From the NCBI RefSeq assembly GCF_036002945.1, contig NZ_CP108529.1:6815001-6879000 (forward strand): a DNA stretch of 64,000 nt. Reading direction: 5' to 3'. Under the pieces are notes generated by a model. It saw nothing but the letters and a program-made list of their open reading frames with translations, was not told the origin of the DNA and made no database searches. The stretch's first letter is position 1. Every line of letters starts with the position of its first letter. The position numbers and the translations under genes were made by a program. Positions 34,602-41,530 of this stretch are shown here, one piece after another. This DNA comes from Streptomyces sp. NBC_01224. GTDB lineage: Bacteria; Actinomycetota; Actinomycetes; Streptomycetales; Streptomycetaceae.

Positions 34602-34605
34602 CCGA
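34582..34605 (+). other. Hairpin spanning the stop codon of the DUF7873-type gene
   Basis: TCGGTTACC (34582-34590), TCTTCG loop, GGTAACCGA (34597-34605): a perfect 9-bp stem that includes the TAA stop. It may mark RNA processing or protect the 3' end. Confidence 0.5.
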
Positions 34606-34614
34606 CCATGGATT

Positions 34615-34640
34615 CCCCGGCCGGAGCACTTCGGCCGGGG
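34615..34640 (+). terminator. GC hairpin between the DUF7873-type gene and the tRNA-like RNAs
   Basis: CCCCGGCCG (34615-34623) pairs with CGGCCGGGG (34632-34640), 8-nt loop. Probably a terminator or attenuator of the protein message. Its 3' arm contains GCCGGGG, the same 7-mer as the 5' acceptor strand of the first tRNA-like unit, so it could also compete for that pairing. Confidence 0.55.
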
Positions 34641-34684
34641 TGCGCGAGGAGCGCAAGCTGAAACTGAAGCTTGTCGTGACGACG

Positions 34685-34778
34685 CGGTTCCAGTGGAGGT
34701 TCGAGTCCTCCTCCCGGCATTCTGTGCGTTCTGCGCACACGGACGGGCCGGGGTAGCCCAAATGGCAGAGGCAGACCG
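34685..34778 (+). ncRNA. Circularly permuted tRNA-like RNA, unit 1
   Basis: The parts of a tRNA are present in the order 3' half, linker, 5' half. Anticodon-stem 3' strand CGGTT (34685-34689), variable loop CCAGT, T arm GGAGG-TTCGAGT-CCTCC (34695-34711), 3' acceptor strand TCCCGGC (34712-34718), 28-nt linker with its own 6-bp hairpin, 5' acceptor strand GCCGGGG (34747-34753), TA (positions 8-9), D arm GCC-CAAATGGCAGA-GGC (34756-34772), A, anticodon-stem 5' strand GACCG (34774-34778). All stems pair: acceptor 7/7 with one G-U, T 5/5, D 3/3, anticodon 5/5 with one G-U. The anticodon loop is open: each side continues into unrelated sequence, on the upstream side a GTCGTGACGAC hairpin. No CCA. 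Confidence 0.75.
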
Positions 34779-34854
34779 CGATCAATCTCAGACTCTTGCT
34801 CCAGACTCAGCATTCGCCACCGATCGCCGAATCAATCGGGCCCATGCCCATGGG

Positions 34855-34924
34855 CGTCGAGATGCCGGTTCGACTCCGGCCCGCAGAGCTTCGATCTGCG
34901 GTCGTCTAAAGGCAGGACGCGACG
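34855..34924 (+). ncRNA. Circularly permuted tRNA-like RNA, unit 2
   Basis: Same topology as unit 1 with different sequence. Anticodon-stem 3' strand CGTCG (34855-34859), variable loop AGAT, T arm GCCGG-TTCGACT-CCGGC (34864-34880), 3' acceptor CCGCAGA (34881-34887), 7-nt linker GCTTCGA, 5' acceptor TCTGCGG (34895-34901), TC, D arm GTC-TAAAGGCAG-GAC (34904-34918), G, anticodon-stem 5' strand CGACG (34920-34924). All stems are perfectly paired (7, 5, 3 and 5 bp). The two acceptor strands form one hairpin with a 7-nt loop, so this end of the molecule is closed, while the anticodon end is open. A 6-bp GCCCAT/ATGGGC hairpin directly precedes the core. No CCA and no anticodon. Confidence 0.78.
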
Positions 34925-34987
34925 ACATAAACCTGACACGGGTCCTTAAAAGTGTCGGCGTGCCGAATGGGTGGCATCTTCAGGGCT

Positions 34988-35008
34988 CGGGGGCCGGCTA
35001 CGCCCCCG
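34988..35008 (+). terminator. Hairpin at the end of the tRNA-like RNA locus
   Basis: CGGGGGC (34988-34994) with GCCCCCG (35002-35008), 7-nt loop, before the convergent C39-like gene. A weaker GACAC/GTGTC stem-loop lies upstream near 34937-34956. Confidence 0.55.
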
Positions 35009-35037
35009 GGCCCGCTCCCGCTTCCGGGGACGTCCTG

Positions 35038-35664
35038 TCACATGCCCGCGGGCAGTGACACCCCGCGTCCCGCGAAGAAGCGCTCGAAGTCGGGGAGCGG
35101 TAGCTCCGCGGCACGCGTGCCGGCCGTCGTGCCGGACGGGTTGTGGAAGTGGACGCCGGTGCCGTCGGCCGTACGAGACGTCAGCAGCACCAGATGCCCG
35201 CCCCGCCCCGGAGCGGGCCGTCGCGGATGGCGGATGCCGTAGTGCACCGAGGCCATGACCGTCCGGCCGTCGTCCAGCAGACCGAGGATCTCCTGCGGCG
35301 AGAGATGGCGGTGGACCGTGGCGTCCACGCCGTGCACCTCGCGTACGTACTCTGCGAACGGGGCGTAGATCAGGCCCCGGATCACGCCCTCCGCATCCTC
35401 CGTGTACGCGCCGTACTTGAGCGCCCCGTCGCGCAGCGCGAACAGGGACGGGGCCCCGGTGCCGAGCGCCATGCGCAGGCAGGTCATACCGCACAGATGA
35501 CCTGCCCAGCGCGCATACTCGGCCGGTGATGCCGCGCCCGACTCCGCCCAGGCCGGGTCGGTGGCCGGATCGAGTCCGCTCTCCACGATCGGGCCGACAA
35601 GCTCGAACGAGGCGAACTGGGTGAGGACGGGAACGCGGCAGGCAGGGCAGGTCACCAGGGGCAT
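35038..35664 (-). CDS. C39-like (papain-fold) cysteine peptidase family protein
   Basis: 208 residues without a signal peptide. N-terminal CPACRVP could bind metal. The presumed catalytic set is Cys in HLCGMTCLRMALG (about residue 62), His in GRGGHLVLLTSR (about 158) and Asn/Asp in GVHFHNPSG (about 172), the order of C39-type peptidases. It may cleave peptides or be an amidase-like enzyme. It lies 4 nt after the aminotransferase gene and is probably in the same operon. Confidence 0.8.
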   Translation of the reverse strand: MPLVTCPACRVPVLTQFASFELVGPIVESGLDPATDPAWAESGAASPAEYARWAGHLCGMTCLRMALGTGAPSLFALRDGALKYGAYTEDAEGVIRGLIYAPFAEYVREVHGVDATVHRHLSPQEILGLLDDGRTVMASVHYGIRHPRRPAPGRGGHLVLLTSRTADGTGVHFHNPSGTTAGTRAAELPLPDFERFFAGRGVSLPAGM

Positions 35665-35668
35665 CCGA

Positions 35669-36880
35669 TCACTGGCGGTATCCGGTCAGGAAGCGGCCGA
35701 TGCGGCTGATCGCCGCGTCGAGATCGTCAGCGTACGGGAGTGTCAGGATCCGGAAGTGGTCGGGCCGCGGCCAGTTGAAGCCGGTGCCCTGCACGACCTG
35801 GATCTTCTCCCGCAGCAGCAGATCCAGAACGAACTTCTCGTCGTCGACGATCGGATGCACCTTCGGATCGATGCGGGGGAACGCGTACAGCGCGCCCTTC
35901 GGCTTCACGCACGACACGCCGGGAATCTCGTTCAGCTTCTCCCAGGCCCGGTTGCGCTGCTCGTACAGTCTGCCGCCGGGCGCGACCAGTTCCCGGATGG
36001 ACTGCCGGCCACCGAGCGCCGCCTGGATGGCGTACTGCGCGGGTGCGTTGGGGCACAGGCGCATCGAGGCAAGAGTGGTCAGCCCATCCAGATAGTTGCG
36101 GGCGTGCTGCTGCGGGCCGGATACCACCATCCAGCCGGAGCGGAACCCCGCCACCCGGTACGTCTTCGACAGACCGCTGAAGGTGAGGCAGACCAGATCG
36201 GGGGCGAGGACCGCCACGCTGTGGTGCTCGGCGTCGTCGTAGAGGATCTGGTCGTAGATCTCGTCGGCGAGGACCATCAGGCCGTGCCTGCGCGCCAGAT
36301 CGAGGATGCCTTCGAGGACCTCGCGCGGATAGACGGCGCCGGTCGGGTTGTTCGGGTTGATGATCACGACGGCCTTGGTCCGGTCGGTGATCTTCGACGC
36401 CATGTCCGCGAGGTCCGGGTTCCAGTCCGAGGCCTCGTCGCAGGTGTAGTGCACGGCCTTGCCGCCCGCGAGGGTCACCACCGCGGTCCACAGCGGATAG
36501 TCGGGGGACGGGATCAGCACCTCGTCACCGTCCTCCAGCAGTGCCTGGACGGCCATGGAGATCAGCTCGGAGACGCCGTTGCCGAGGAAGATGTCGTCGA
36601 CCCCGACATCCGTCAGACCCATGGCCTGGTAGCGCTGCGCCACCGCCCGGCGGGCGGACAGGATGCCGCGCGAATCGCTGTAGCCGTGGGCCTGCGGAAG
36701 CATCCGGATCATGTCCTGGACGATCTCCTCCGGCGCCTCGAAACCGAAGAGCGCGGGATTGCCGGTGTTGAGGCGGAGCACGCTGTGACCCGCCTCCTCC
36801 AGTGCGTTGGCGTGCTCGATGACCGGGCCCCGGATCTCGTAACAGACCTCGTCGAGCTTGCTGGACTGCCGGAATTCCAT
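35669..36880 (-). CDS. Pyridoxal-phosphate aminotransferase, AlaA-like (class I/II)
   Basis: 403 residues, the normal length. PLP-binding features in order: LGNGVSELISMAVQALL, IPSPDYPLWTAVV, INPNNPTGAVYPREVL, DEIYDQILYD and the Schiff-base lysine in FSGLSKTYRVAGFRSGW (about residue 240). The overall sequence is nearest to AlaA/YfbQ-type glutamate-pyruvate aminotransferases; alanine synthesis is therefore the likely reaction. Divergent from the HxlR regulator gene, with paired operator-like sites in the gap. Confidence 0.92.
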   Translation of the reverse strand: MEFRQSSKLDEVCYEIRGPVIEHANALEEAGHSVLRLNTGNPALFGFEAPEEIVQDMIRMLPQAHGYSDSRGILSARRAVAQRYQAMGLTDVGVDDIFLGNGVSELISMAVQALLEDGDEVLIPSPDYPLWTAVVTLAGGKAVHYTCDEASDWNPDLADMASKITDRTKAVVIINPNNPTGAVYPREVLEGILDLARRHGLMVLADEIYDQILYDDAEHHSVAVLAPDLVCLTFSGLSKTYRVAGFRSGWMVVSGPQQHARNYLDGLTTLASMRLCPNAPAQYAIQAALGGRQSIRELVAPGGRLYEQRNRAWEKLNEIPGVSCVKPKGALYAFPRIDPKVHPIVDDEKFVLDLLLREKIQVVQGTGFNWPRPDHFRILTLPYADDLDAAISRIGRFLTGYRQ

Positions 36881-36909
36881 GCGGTGGCCTCCCCGACCTG
36901 ATTGCGATA

Positions 36910-36945
36910 CTTGGTTTTACCAAGCTTGGGCTTGGAAAGTCCAAC
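36910..36945. promoter_or_regulatory. Two CTTGG-N5-CCAAG operator-like sites 21 bp apart
   Basis: CTTGGTTTTACCAAG (36910-36924) is perfect; CTTGGAAAGTCCAAC (36931-36945) has one mismatch. Centres are 21 bp apart, two helical turns. The second covers the -35 region of the HxlR gene, and both are upstream of the divergent aminotransferase gene. Confidence 0.6.
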
Positions 36946-36959
36946 AACATGTCTAGACT
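36932..36959 (+). promoter_or_regulatory. Promoter of the HxlR regulator gene
   Basis: TTGGAA (36932-36937), 16 nt, TAGACT (36954-36959). ATG 36967 begins 7 nt later, indicating a leaderless message. Confidence 0.55.
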
Positions 36960-36966
36960 GCGTCGC

Positions 36967-37635
36967 ATGCCACGTCAGCAACAGTCCGCAACACGCTCGG
37001 CTCGCCGCCGGAGTTACGACCAGTTCTGCGCCACCGCACGCTCCCTCGATTCCGTGGGAGACCGGTGGACCCTGCTGATCGTCCGTGAACTGCTTGCGGG
37101 CCCCCGCCGCTACACCGACCTCCACGCCGACCTGCCGGGCGTCAGTACGGATGTCCTCGCCTCCCGGCTCAAGGACATGGAACAGGGCGGCCTGGTCACC
37201 CGCCGCCGTCTTCCGCCACCCGCCGCGGCCTCGGTGTACGAACTGACGGAGCGAGGCCACGGGCTGCTGCCCGTACTTGCCGCGCTCGCCGAGTGGGGTG
37301 CGCCCGCGCTCACCGAGCGGCGGCCCACCGATGCGGTACGGGCGCACTGGTTCGCACTTCCGCTGTTGCGCTCGCTGGACGGGCTGACACATGCCGGAGT
37401 CGTCGAAGTCCATCTGAAAGAGGGTGAGTTCCATCTGCGCGCCGGTGCTGCGATGGCCGGTGCGGCTGTGTACGGGGACGGTCCTGCGGCCCAGGCCGAT
37501 GCCCGTATCGCGCTCGACGTCGAGGTCTGCCTGGCGCTCGGGCAGGGTGAGCTGACGTTCGCCGAGGCCGTCAAGGACGGACGTATCGAGGTGTCGGGCG
37601 ACGGGCCGCTCGCCGCCGAACTTCGCGGCGAGTGA
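36967..37635 (+). CDS. HxlR-type winged-helix transcriptional regulator
   Basis: 222 residues from ATG 36967; ATG 36949 in frame lies upstream of the inferred transcription start and is rejected. The HxlR domain (about residues 14-105) has YDQFCATARSLDSVGDRWTL, LLAGPRRYTDLHADLPGVST and LASRLKDMEQGGLVTRR. An extra C-terminal domain of about 100 residues (SCP2-like, VHLKEGEFHLRAG) is present, as in a common actinobacterial subfamily. Probably autoregulates and controls the divergent aminotransferase gene. Confidence 0.88.
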   Translation: MPRQQQSATRSARRRSYDQFCATARSLDSVGDRWTLLIVRELLAGPRRYTDLHADLPGVSTDVLASRLKDMEQGGLVTRRRLPPPAAASVYELTERGHGLLPVLAALAEWGAPALTERRPTDAVRAHWFALPLLRSLDGLTHAGVVEVHLKEGEFHLRAGAAMAGAAVYGDGPAAQADARIALDVEVCLALGQGELTFAEAVKDGRIEVSGDGPLAAELRGE

Positions 37636-37749
37636 CCGCCGGGCCGAGAGGGTTCCGCAGCTCAACTCGCGGGTAGCGTGGGGGCATTTGGGATGTCCGG
37701 TTCGGGATGTCCAGGACGCTTCCGGGATGCTGAGGCAGAGGAGTCACGC

Positions 37750-38253
37750 GTGAAGGTCGGTAGACAGCAGGGGAGCCGGGGGCGGGTACGGCAGGGGCGA
37801 CTCGCCAAGGCCCTGGTCATATGCGGCTGCGTGGCCGCGCTCGGCTTCGTGCCGTCGGCGGCCGTCGCCACACCCGGCAGCGGTGTGAGCGGCACGGTGG
37901 TCGCGAAGGGCACATCGGCGGGAAAGCTGAAGGTGAAGACCCCGAACGGCCGCACCGATGTGACCTTCCGGACCATCACCGTCGAGCCGGGCGGCTCCAC
38001 CGGCTGGCACACCCATGGCGGTCAGCTGATCGCCGTCGTCAAGTCCGGGACGCTGACGCGCACTCTGGACGACTGCTCGGTCGAGGTGACGCCCGCGGGC
38101 TCGTCCTTCATCGAGCCGTCCGGATCCGCTCACCGCCACATCGGACGCAACCTGGGGACCGAGCCCGTCGTGCTCTGGGTGACCTATCTGCTGCCGGAGG
38201 GCAGTGCGCTCTCCGACGACGCCGACGCGGTGGACTGCGACGCGAAGAAGTAG
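37750..38253 (+). CDS. Secreted cupin-domain protein
   Basis: 167 residues from GTG 37750 (GCAGAGGAG upstream). Signal peptide to about residue 45 (LAKALVICGCVAALGFVPSA). The cupin barrel carries the first motif WHTHGGQLIAVVKSG (about 93-107) and the second motif PSGSAHRHIGRN (about 130), so a metal site with three His is likely. Ligand unknown; two Cys (DDCSVEV and VDCDAKK) may pair. Confidence 0.8.
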   Translation: MKVGRQQGSRGRVRQGRLAKALVICGCVAALGFVPSAAVATPGSGVSGTVVAKGTSAGKLKVKTPNGRTDVTFRTITVEPGGSTGWHTHGGQLIAVVKSGTLTRTLDDCSVEVTPAGSSFIEPSGSAHRHIGRNLGTEPVVLWVTYLLPEGSALSDDADAVDCDAKK

Positions 38254-38397
38254 CGAACGACGCCCGCCCACCGCCGCGTCCGCTCGCCGACCGCGTGGTG
38301 CGCCTGGCCGAGAACCACCTGGCGGGGACCGACGAGGAAGAACCTCGCCGGCGGGACGGCCGACGTCGACGCGCGAGGCCGGGGCGATGATGGATGC

Positions 38398-39057
38398 GTG
38401 CGATTTGAAGCGATCACCTGGGAGCGGCTGGCCGAGGCCGTCGCCGTGCACGCCGACGGTCTGAAGCCGGTTGGCGCCGGCCCCTGGCTGAAGGTCGCCG
38501 TCGACGGTGCGCCGGCGGCCCGTACCGGGGAGTTGGCCGGGCGAGTCGCACAGGCGCTGCGGGTCCGGGGGCGTGCGGTGCTCATCGTGTCCACCCAGGG
38601 GTTCCTTCGGCCGGCGAGTCTTCGGTACGAGTACGGCAAGGAGGACCCCGACTCGTACTACGACAGCTGGTTCGATACGGGCGCGCTGTGGCGCGAGGTG
38701 TTCGGGCCGCTGGAGGCGGGCGGGAGCGGGCGGGTGCTGCCCGATCTCTGGGATCCGGAGACGGACCGGGCCACTCGAAGTCCGTATCAACTCCTTCCCG
38801 AGGGCGGTGTGCTGGTGGTGCACGGCCCGTTGTTGCTGGGGCACTGGTTCCCGTTCGACCTGAGTGTCCATCTGCGGTTGTCGCCGGGCGCACTGCGGCG
38901 ACGTACCGAGGGGAGCGAGCGTTGGACCCTGCCTGCTTTCGCGCGGTACGAGGACGAGGTGGCGCCCGGCGACCGCGCGGATGCGGTCGTACGGGCCGAC
39001 GATCCGCTGCACCCCGCCTGGACCGGGTGGGGCAAGGCGGGTAGCAGGCCGGGCTGA
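38398..39057 (+). CDS. Uridine-kinase-like protein lacking a normal P-loop
   Basis: 219 residues from GTG 38398. The overall pattern (VAVDGAPAARTGELAGRVAQ, VLIVSTQGFLRPASLRYEYG, DPDSYYDSWFDTGALWREV, GGVLVVHGPLLLGHWF) is that of Streptomyces proteins annotated as uridine kinase. The P-loop position reads GAPAARTGEL, without the GKS/T, so phosphate binding and kinase activity are doubtful. GTG is preceded by weak ribosome-site sequence. Convergent with the PfkB gene. Confidence 0.7.
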   Translation: MRFEAITWERLAEAVAVHADGLKPVGAGPWLKVAVDGAPAARTGELAGRVAQALRVRGRAVLIVSTQGFLRPASLRYEYGKEDPDSYYDSWFDTGALWREVFGPLEAGGSGRVLPDLWDPETDRATRSPYQLLPEGGVLVVHGPLLLGHWFPFDLSVHLRLSPGALRRRTEGSERWTLPAFARYEDEVAPGDRADAVVRADDPLHPAWTGWGKAGSRPG

Positions 39058-39075
39058 TTCACGGGGCCGGGTGTG

Positions 39076-39972
39076 TCATGGACCGGGGCGGCCCCCCACG
39101 GCGGTGACCGCTTCCGCCGCCGACCGGCAGCCTGCTTCCACGGCCGAGGCGTCGTCCGCTCCCGACAGGTGTGCCGCGAGAAAGCCGCCGGTGAACGCAT
39201 CGCCTGCGCCGGTCGAGTCCACGGCGCCCCGCACCTGGACCGCCGGGATGCGCCGGGTCACCGCGCCCGCGACGGCCAGCAGAGCTCCGCCCTCGCCGAG
39301 CGTGACGACCACCCGAGGTACCTGAAGGCTCAACTTGGCTGCGGCGTCCGCTGGTTCGGGGAGTCCAGTGAGCAGCCGGGCCTCGTCCGCATTGGGCAGC
39401 AGCAGATCCGCGCCCTCCACGGCTGTCAGGAACCGGTCGACGCCCAGCGCGGCGAGAAAGCCGGCCGAAGCCGGGTCGACGCTCACCGGGATCTGCCGTC
39501 GCCGGGCCTCCCGCAGAGCGAGCAGGGCCGTCGCCCGGCTCGTCGCGGCGAAGAGAAGGTACCCGGAGAGATGGAGATGGGCGATGCCGTCGAGCATCGA
39601 TGGTGACCAGTCGTCGGGGGAGAGACGGAGCGCGGCACCGCTGTCGGTGAGGAAGGTGCGCTCGGCGGCGGAATCGACGAGGGCGACGACAGTGGCGGTC
39701 GGTACGTCGTCGTCCACGGCCAGCAGGCAACGTACCCCTGCCCGCTGCAGCGCCTCCCGGTGCCAGGCCGCACTGTCGGCGCCGACCCGGGCCAGCAGCC
39801 GTACGTCGCGACAGCCCGAACGTGTCGCCCAGCAGGCGACGTTGGCCCCCGCGCCGCCGGGGACGGTGCGGATCCGGGCCGAGGTGTCCGTGCCGTGGAT
39901 CAGCGCCGTTCCGTGCCGGGCCACGACATCCGTGACCACGTCACCGACGACGAGAAGGCCGCCGTCGGTCAT
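39076..39972 (-). CDS. PfkB-family carbohydrate kinase, probable pseudouridine kinase
   Basis: 298 residues from ATG 39972, which overlaps the psuG stop (ATGA). PfkB signatures: VPGGAGANVACWATRSG (about residues 37-53) and the ATP/anion-hole motif AVDSTGAGDAFTGGFLAAHL (about 251-270) with catalytic Asp in GAGD. Its coupling to psuG suggests it makes pseudouridine 5'-phosphate, which PsuG then splits. The longer frame to 41064 is antisense overlap only. Confidence 0.9.
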   Translation of the reverse strand: MTDGGLLVVGDVVTDVVARHGTALIHGTDTSARIRTVPGGAGANVACWATRSGCRDVRLLARVGADSAAWHREALQRAGVRCLLAVDDDVPTATVVALVDSAAERTFLTDSGAALRLSPDDWSPSMLDGIAHLHLSGYLLFAATSRATALLALREARRRQIPVSVDPASAGFLAALGVDRFLTAVEGADLLLPNADEARLLTGLPEPADAAAKLSLQVPRVVVTLGEGGALLAVAGAVTRRIPAVQVRGAVDSTGAGDAFTGGFLAAHLSGADDASAVEAGCRSAAEAVTAVGGRPGP

Positions 39973-41030
39973 CGGCCGGCCGCCGGGTTCCGGTGCGATG
40001 TCGTGTCCTGCGCATTCGGGTGCGCTGCTGTGTCCGGTGTGCTCCGGTGCGCTCCGGTGTCCTGCGTGTTCTGGTGCGCTCCGGTGTCCTGTGCGGCGGC
40101 CCAGGCGCCGGAGATCCGCGCGGCAAGCGATACGTTTCCGCGTACGGCCGCCAGATTGGCCTCCAGTGAAGCGCCTCCGGTCTTCCGCACCAGCCGGTCC
40201 AGCAGGAACGGAGTGACGGCCTGGCCCACGATGCCGCGCTCCCGGCATGCGGAAAGGGCCTCGGCCAGCACGCGGTCGTGGAGTGCGGGATCCAACTGGT
40301 CTTCCACGGATACGGGGTTGGCGACGATCAGCGCGGAACCGGGGCCGCCGAGCGCGTCCTGGGCCCGCATCACCTCCGCGACCTCCTCGGGCGTCCGCAC
40401 CGTCCAGTCGACCGGTTCGCCCGAGCTGTTCAGGTAGAAGCCGGGGAAGCGGTCGGTGCCGTAACCGAGCACTCCGACGCCGAGCGTCTCCAGGCGCTGC
40501 AGCGTGGCGGGGACGTCCAGGATCGACTTCACCCCCGCGCACACCACGGTGATGCCGGTCCGCGCGAGGAGCCGGAGGTCCGCGGACTCGTCCTGGGTCC
40601 GGGTCCACTCCCTGTGTACGCCGCCGAGGCCGCCGGTCGCGAAGACGCGCAGGCCCGCGTGTGCGGCCAGGGACGCCGTCGCGGACACGGTCGTCGCCCC
40701 GCTCGCGCCCGTCGCCAGGGCCGGTGCGAGGTCCCGGTGCCCCAGCTTCCGTATCGCCGGGTCCGCGGCGACCCGCTCCAACTGGGCCTTGTCCAGACCG
40801 ATGTGGGCCTGTCCGTCCAGTACGGCGATCGTGGCGGGAACGGCGCCCGCGGAACGTACGAGCCCTTCGAGTTCCTCGGCGACCTGCAGATTGCGGGGGC
40901 GTGGCAGACCGTGGGCGATGATCGTCGACTCCAGAGCCACGACGGGGTGATGCGTGGCGAGGGCCGCCTCTACCTCGGTGGAGAAGACGGGGGTGTAGGA
41001 GTGTGCGCTGTGCGACGCATTCAGTGACAT
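39969..41030 (-). CDS. psuG: Pseudouridine-5'-phosphate glycosidase
   Basis: 353 residues from ATG 41030 (MSLNASHS; AGGGA 8 nt upstream); GTG 41036 is an alternative. Splits pseudouridine 5'-phosphate to ribose 5-phosphate and uracil. Landmarks: VALESTIIAHGLPRP (about 31-45), SATASLAAHAGLRVFATGGL, and the catalytic Lys region VCAGVKSILDVPATLQRLET. The family core ends near residue 310. The last 40 residues are a 9-residue repeat, described separately, which is not part of the family and is probably dispensable. Confidence 0.93.
   Translation of the reverse strand: MSLNASHSAHSYTPVFSTEVEAALATHHPVVALESTIIAHGLPRPRNLQVAEELEGLVRSAGAVPATIAVLDGQAHIGLDKAQLERVAADPAIRKLGHRDLAPALATGASGATTVSATASLAAHAGLRVFATGGLGGVHREWTRTQDESADLRLLARTGITVVCAGVKSILDVPATLQRLETLGVGVLGYGTDRFPGFYLNSSGEPVDWTVRTPEEVAEVMRAQDALGGPGSALIVANPVSVEDQLDPALHDRVLAEALSACRERGIVGQAVTPFLLDRLVRKTGGASLEANLAAVRGNVSLAARISGAWAAAQDTGAHQNTQDTGAHRSTPDTAAHPNAQDTTSHRNPAAGR
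39984..40091 (-). repeat. 27-bp minisatellite in the 3' end of psuG
   Basis: Four tandem units encode QDTGAHQNT, QDTGAHRST, PDTAAHPNA and QDTTSHRNP. The DNA is unusually T-rich and simple on the plus strand (GGTGCGCTCCGGTGTCCTG-like). Confidence 0.8.
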
Positions 41031-41149
41031 GTCCACATCCCTGTCGCGAGCGCGTCGACCTCAAACGTGCGGCCGGGACGCCGACCGAATCACCCGTCCC
41101 CTCCGCATGTTCTCCCGGTCCTGGTGTCGAGTCGCCCCGAAGCGGTCGC

Positions 41150-41155
41150 TAGGGT
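41150..41155 (+). promoter_or_regulatory. -10 box of a leaderless cupin transcript
   Basis: TAGGGT ends 8 nt before ATG 41164; no ribosome site is present. Confidence 0.45.
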
Positions 41156-41163
41156 GACCGGCC

Positions 41164-41526
41164 ATGACCACACTTGATCAAACTCCTGCCTCGTTCGCCG
41201 TACACATTCCGGACGCCGAGCTCGAACCGGAACCGCTCGACCCCGCACAGATCGTCTCGGGCGAGCCCGCGGTGACCGGCAAGGTGCTCTGGGAGTCGCC
41301 CGACGGCAAGCAGCTGCGCGGGATCTGGCAGATCACGCCGGGCGTGGTCACCGACACGGAGGCCAACGAACTGTTCGTGGTCGTCAGCGGGCGCGCGACC
41401 GTGGTGGTCGAGGGCGGGGCGACGCTGGAGGTCGGGCCGGGTGACGCCTGCGTGCTGCGCGAGGGCGACCGAACGACGTGGACCGTGCACGAGACATTGC
41501 GCAAGGCCTACCACATCAGCCTCTGA
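41164..41526 (+). CDS. Cupin-fold protein (DUF861/EutQ-like)
   Basis: 120 residues, one small cupin barrel. VLWESPDGKQLRGIWQITPG and TEANELFVVVSGRATVVVEG followed by LEVGPGDACVLREGDRTTW are typical of the DUF861 (EutQ-like, ureidoglycine aminohydrolase-like) group. It lacks the usual His pair in the first motif (TDTEANELF), so a metal site is uncertain. It ends 4 nt from the convergent MFS gene. Confidence 0.85.
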   Translation: MTTLDQTPASFAVHIPDAELEPEPLDPAQIVSGEPAVTGKVLWESPDGKQLRGIWQITPGVVTDTEANELFVVVSGRATVVVEGGATLEVGPGDACVLREGDRTTWTVHETLRKAYHISL

Positions 41527-41530
41527 AACC

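Noticed and set aside
34634..34718. Conventional-order tRNA reading: GCCGGGG (34634) pairing with TCCCGGC (34712)
   Set aside because: It would need a 5-nt D loop, an 8-nt anticodon loop and an odd variable region. The permuted reading with the second GCCGGGG (34747) gives canonical D, anticodon and variable parts, and the first GCCGGGG is already paired in a 9-bp hairpin.
34747..34887. A normal tRNA from the D arm at 34756 to the T arm at 34864
   Set aside because: The acceptor strands GCCGGGG and CCGCAGA do not pair, and the intervening 85 nt give no anticodon arm next to both arms. Each strand instead pairs perfectly with its permuted partner.
39076..41064. 662-codon frame covering the PfkB gene
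   Set aside because: Its first 364 codons are an out-of-frame shadow of psuG. ATG 39972, overlapping the psuG stop, is the start.
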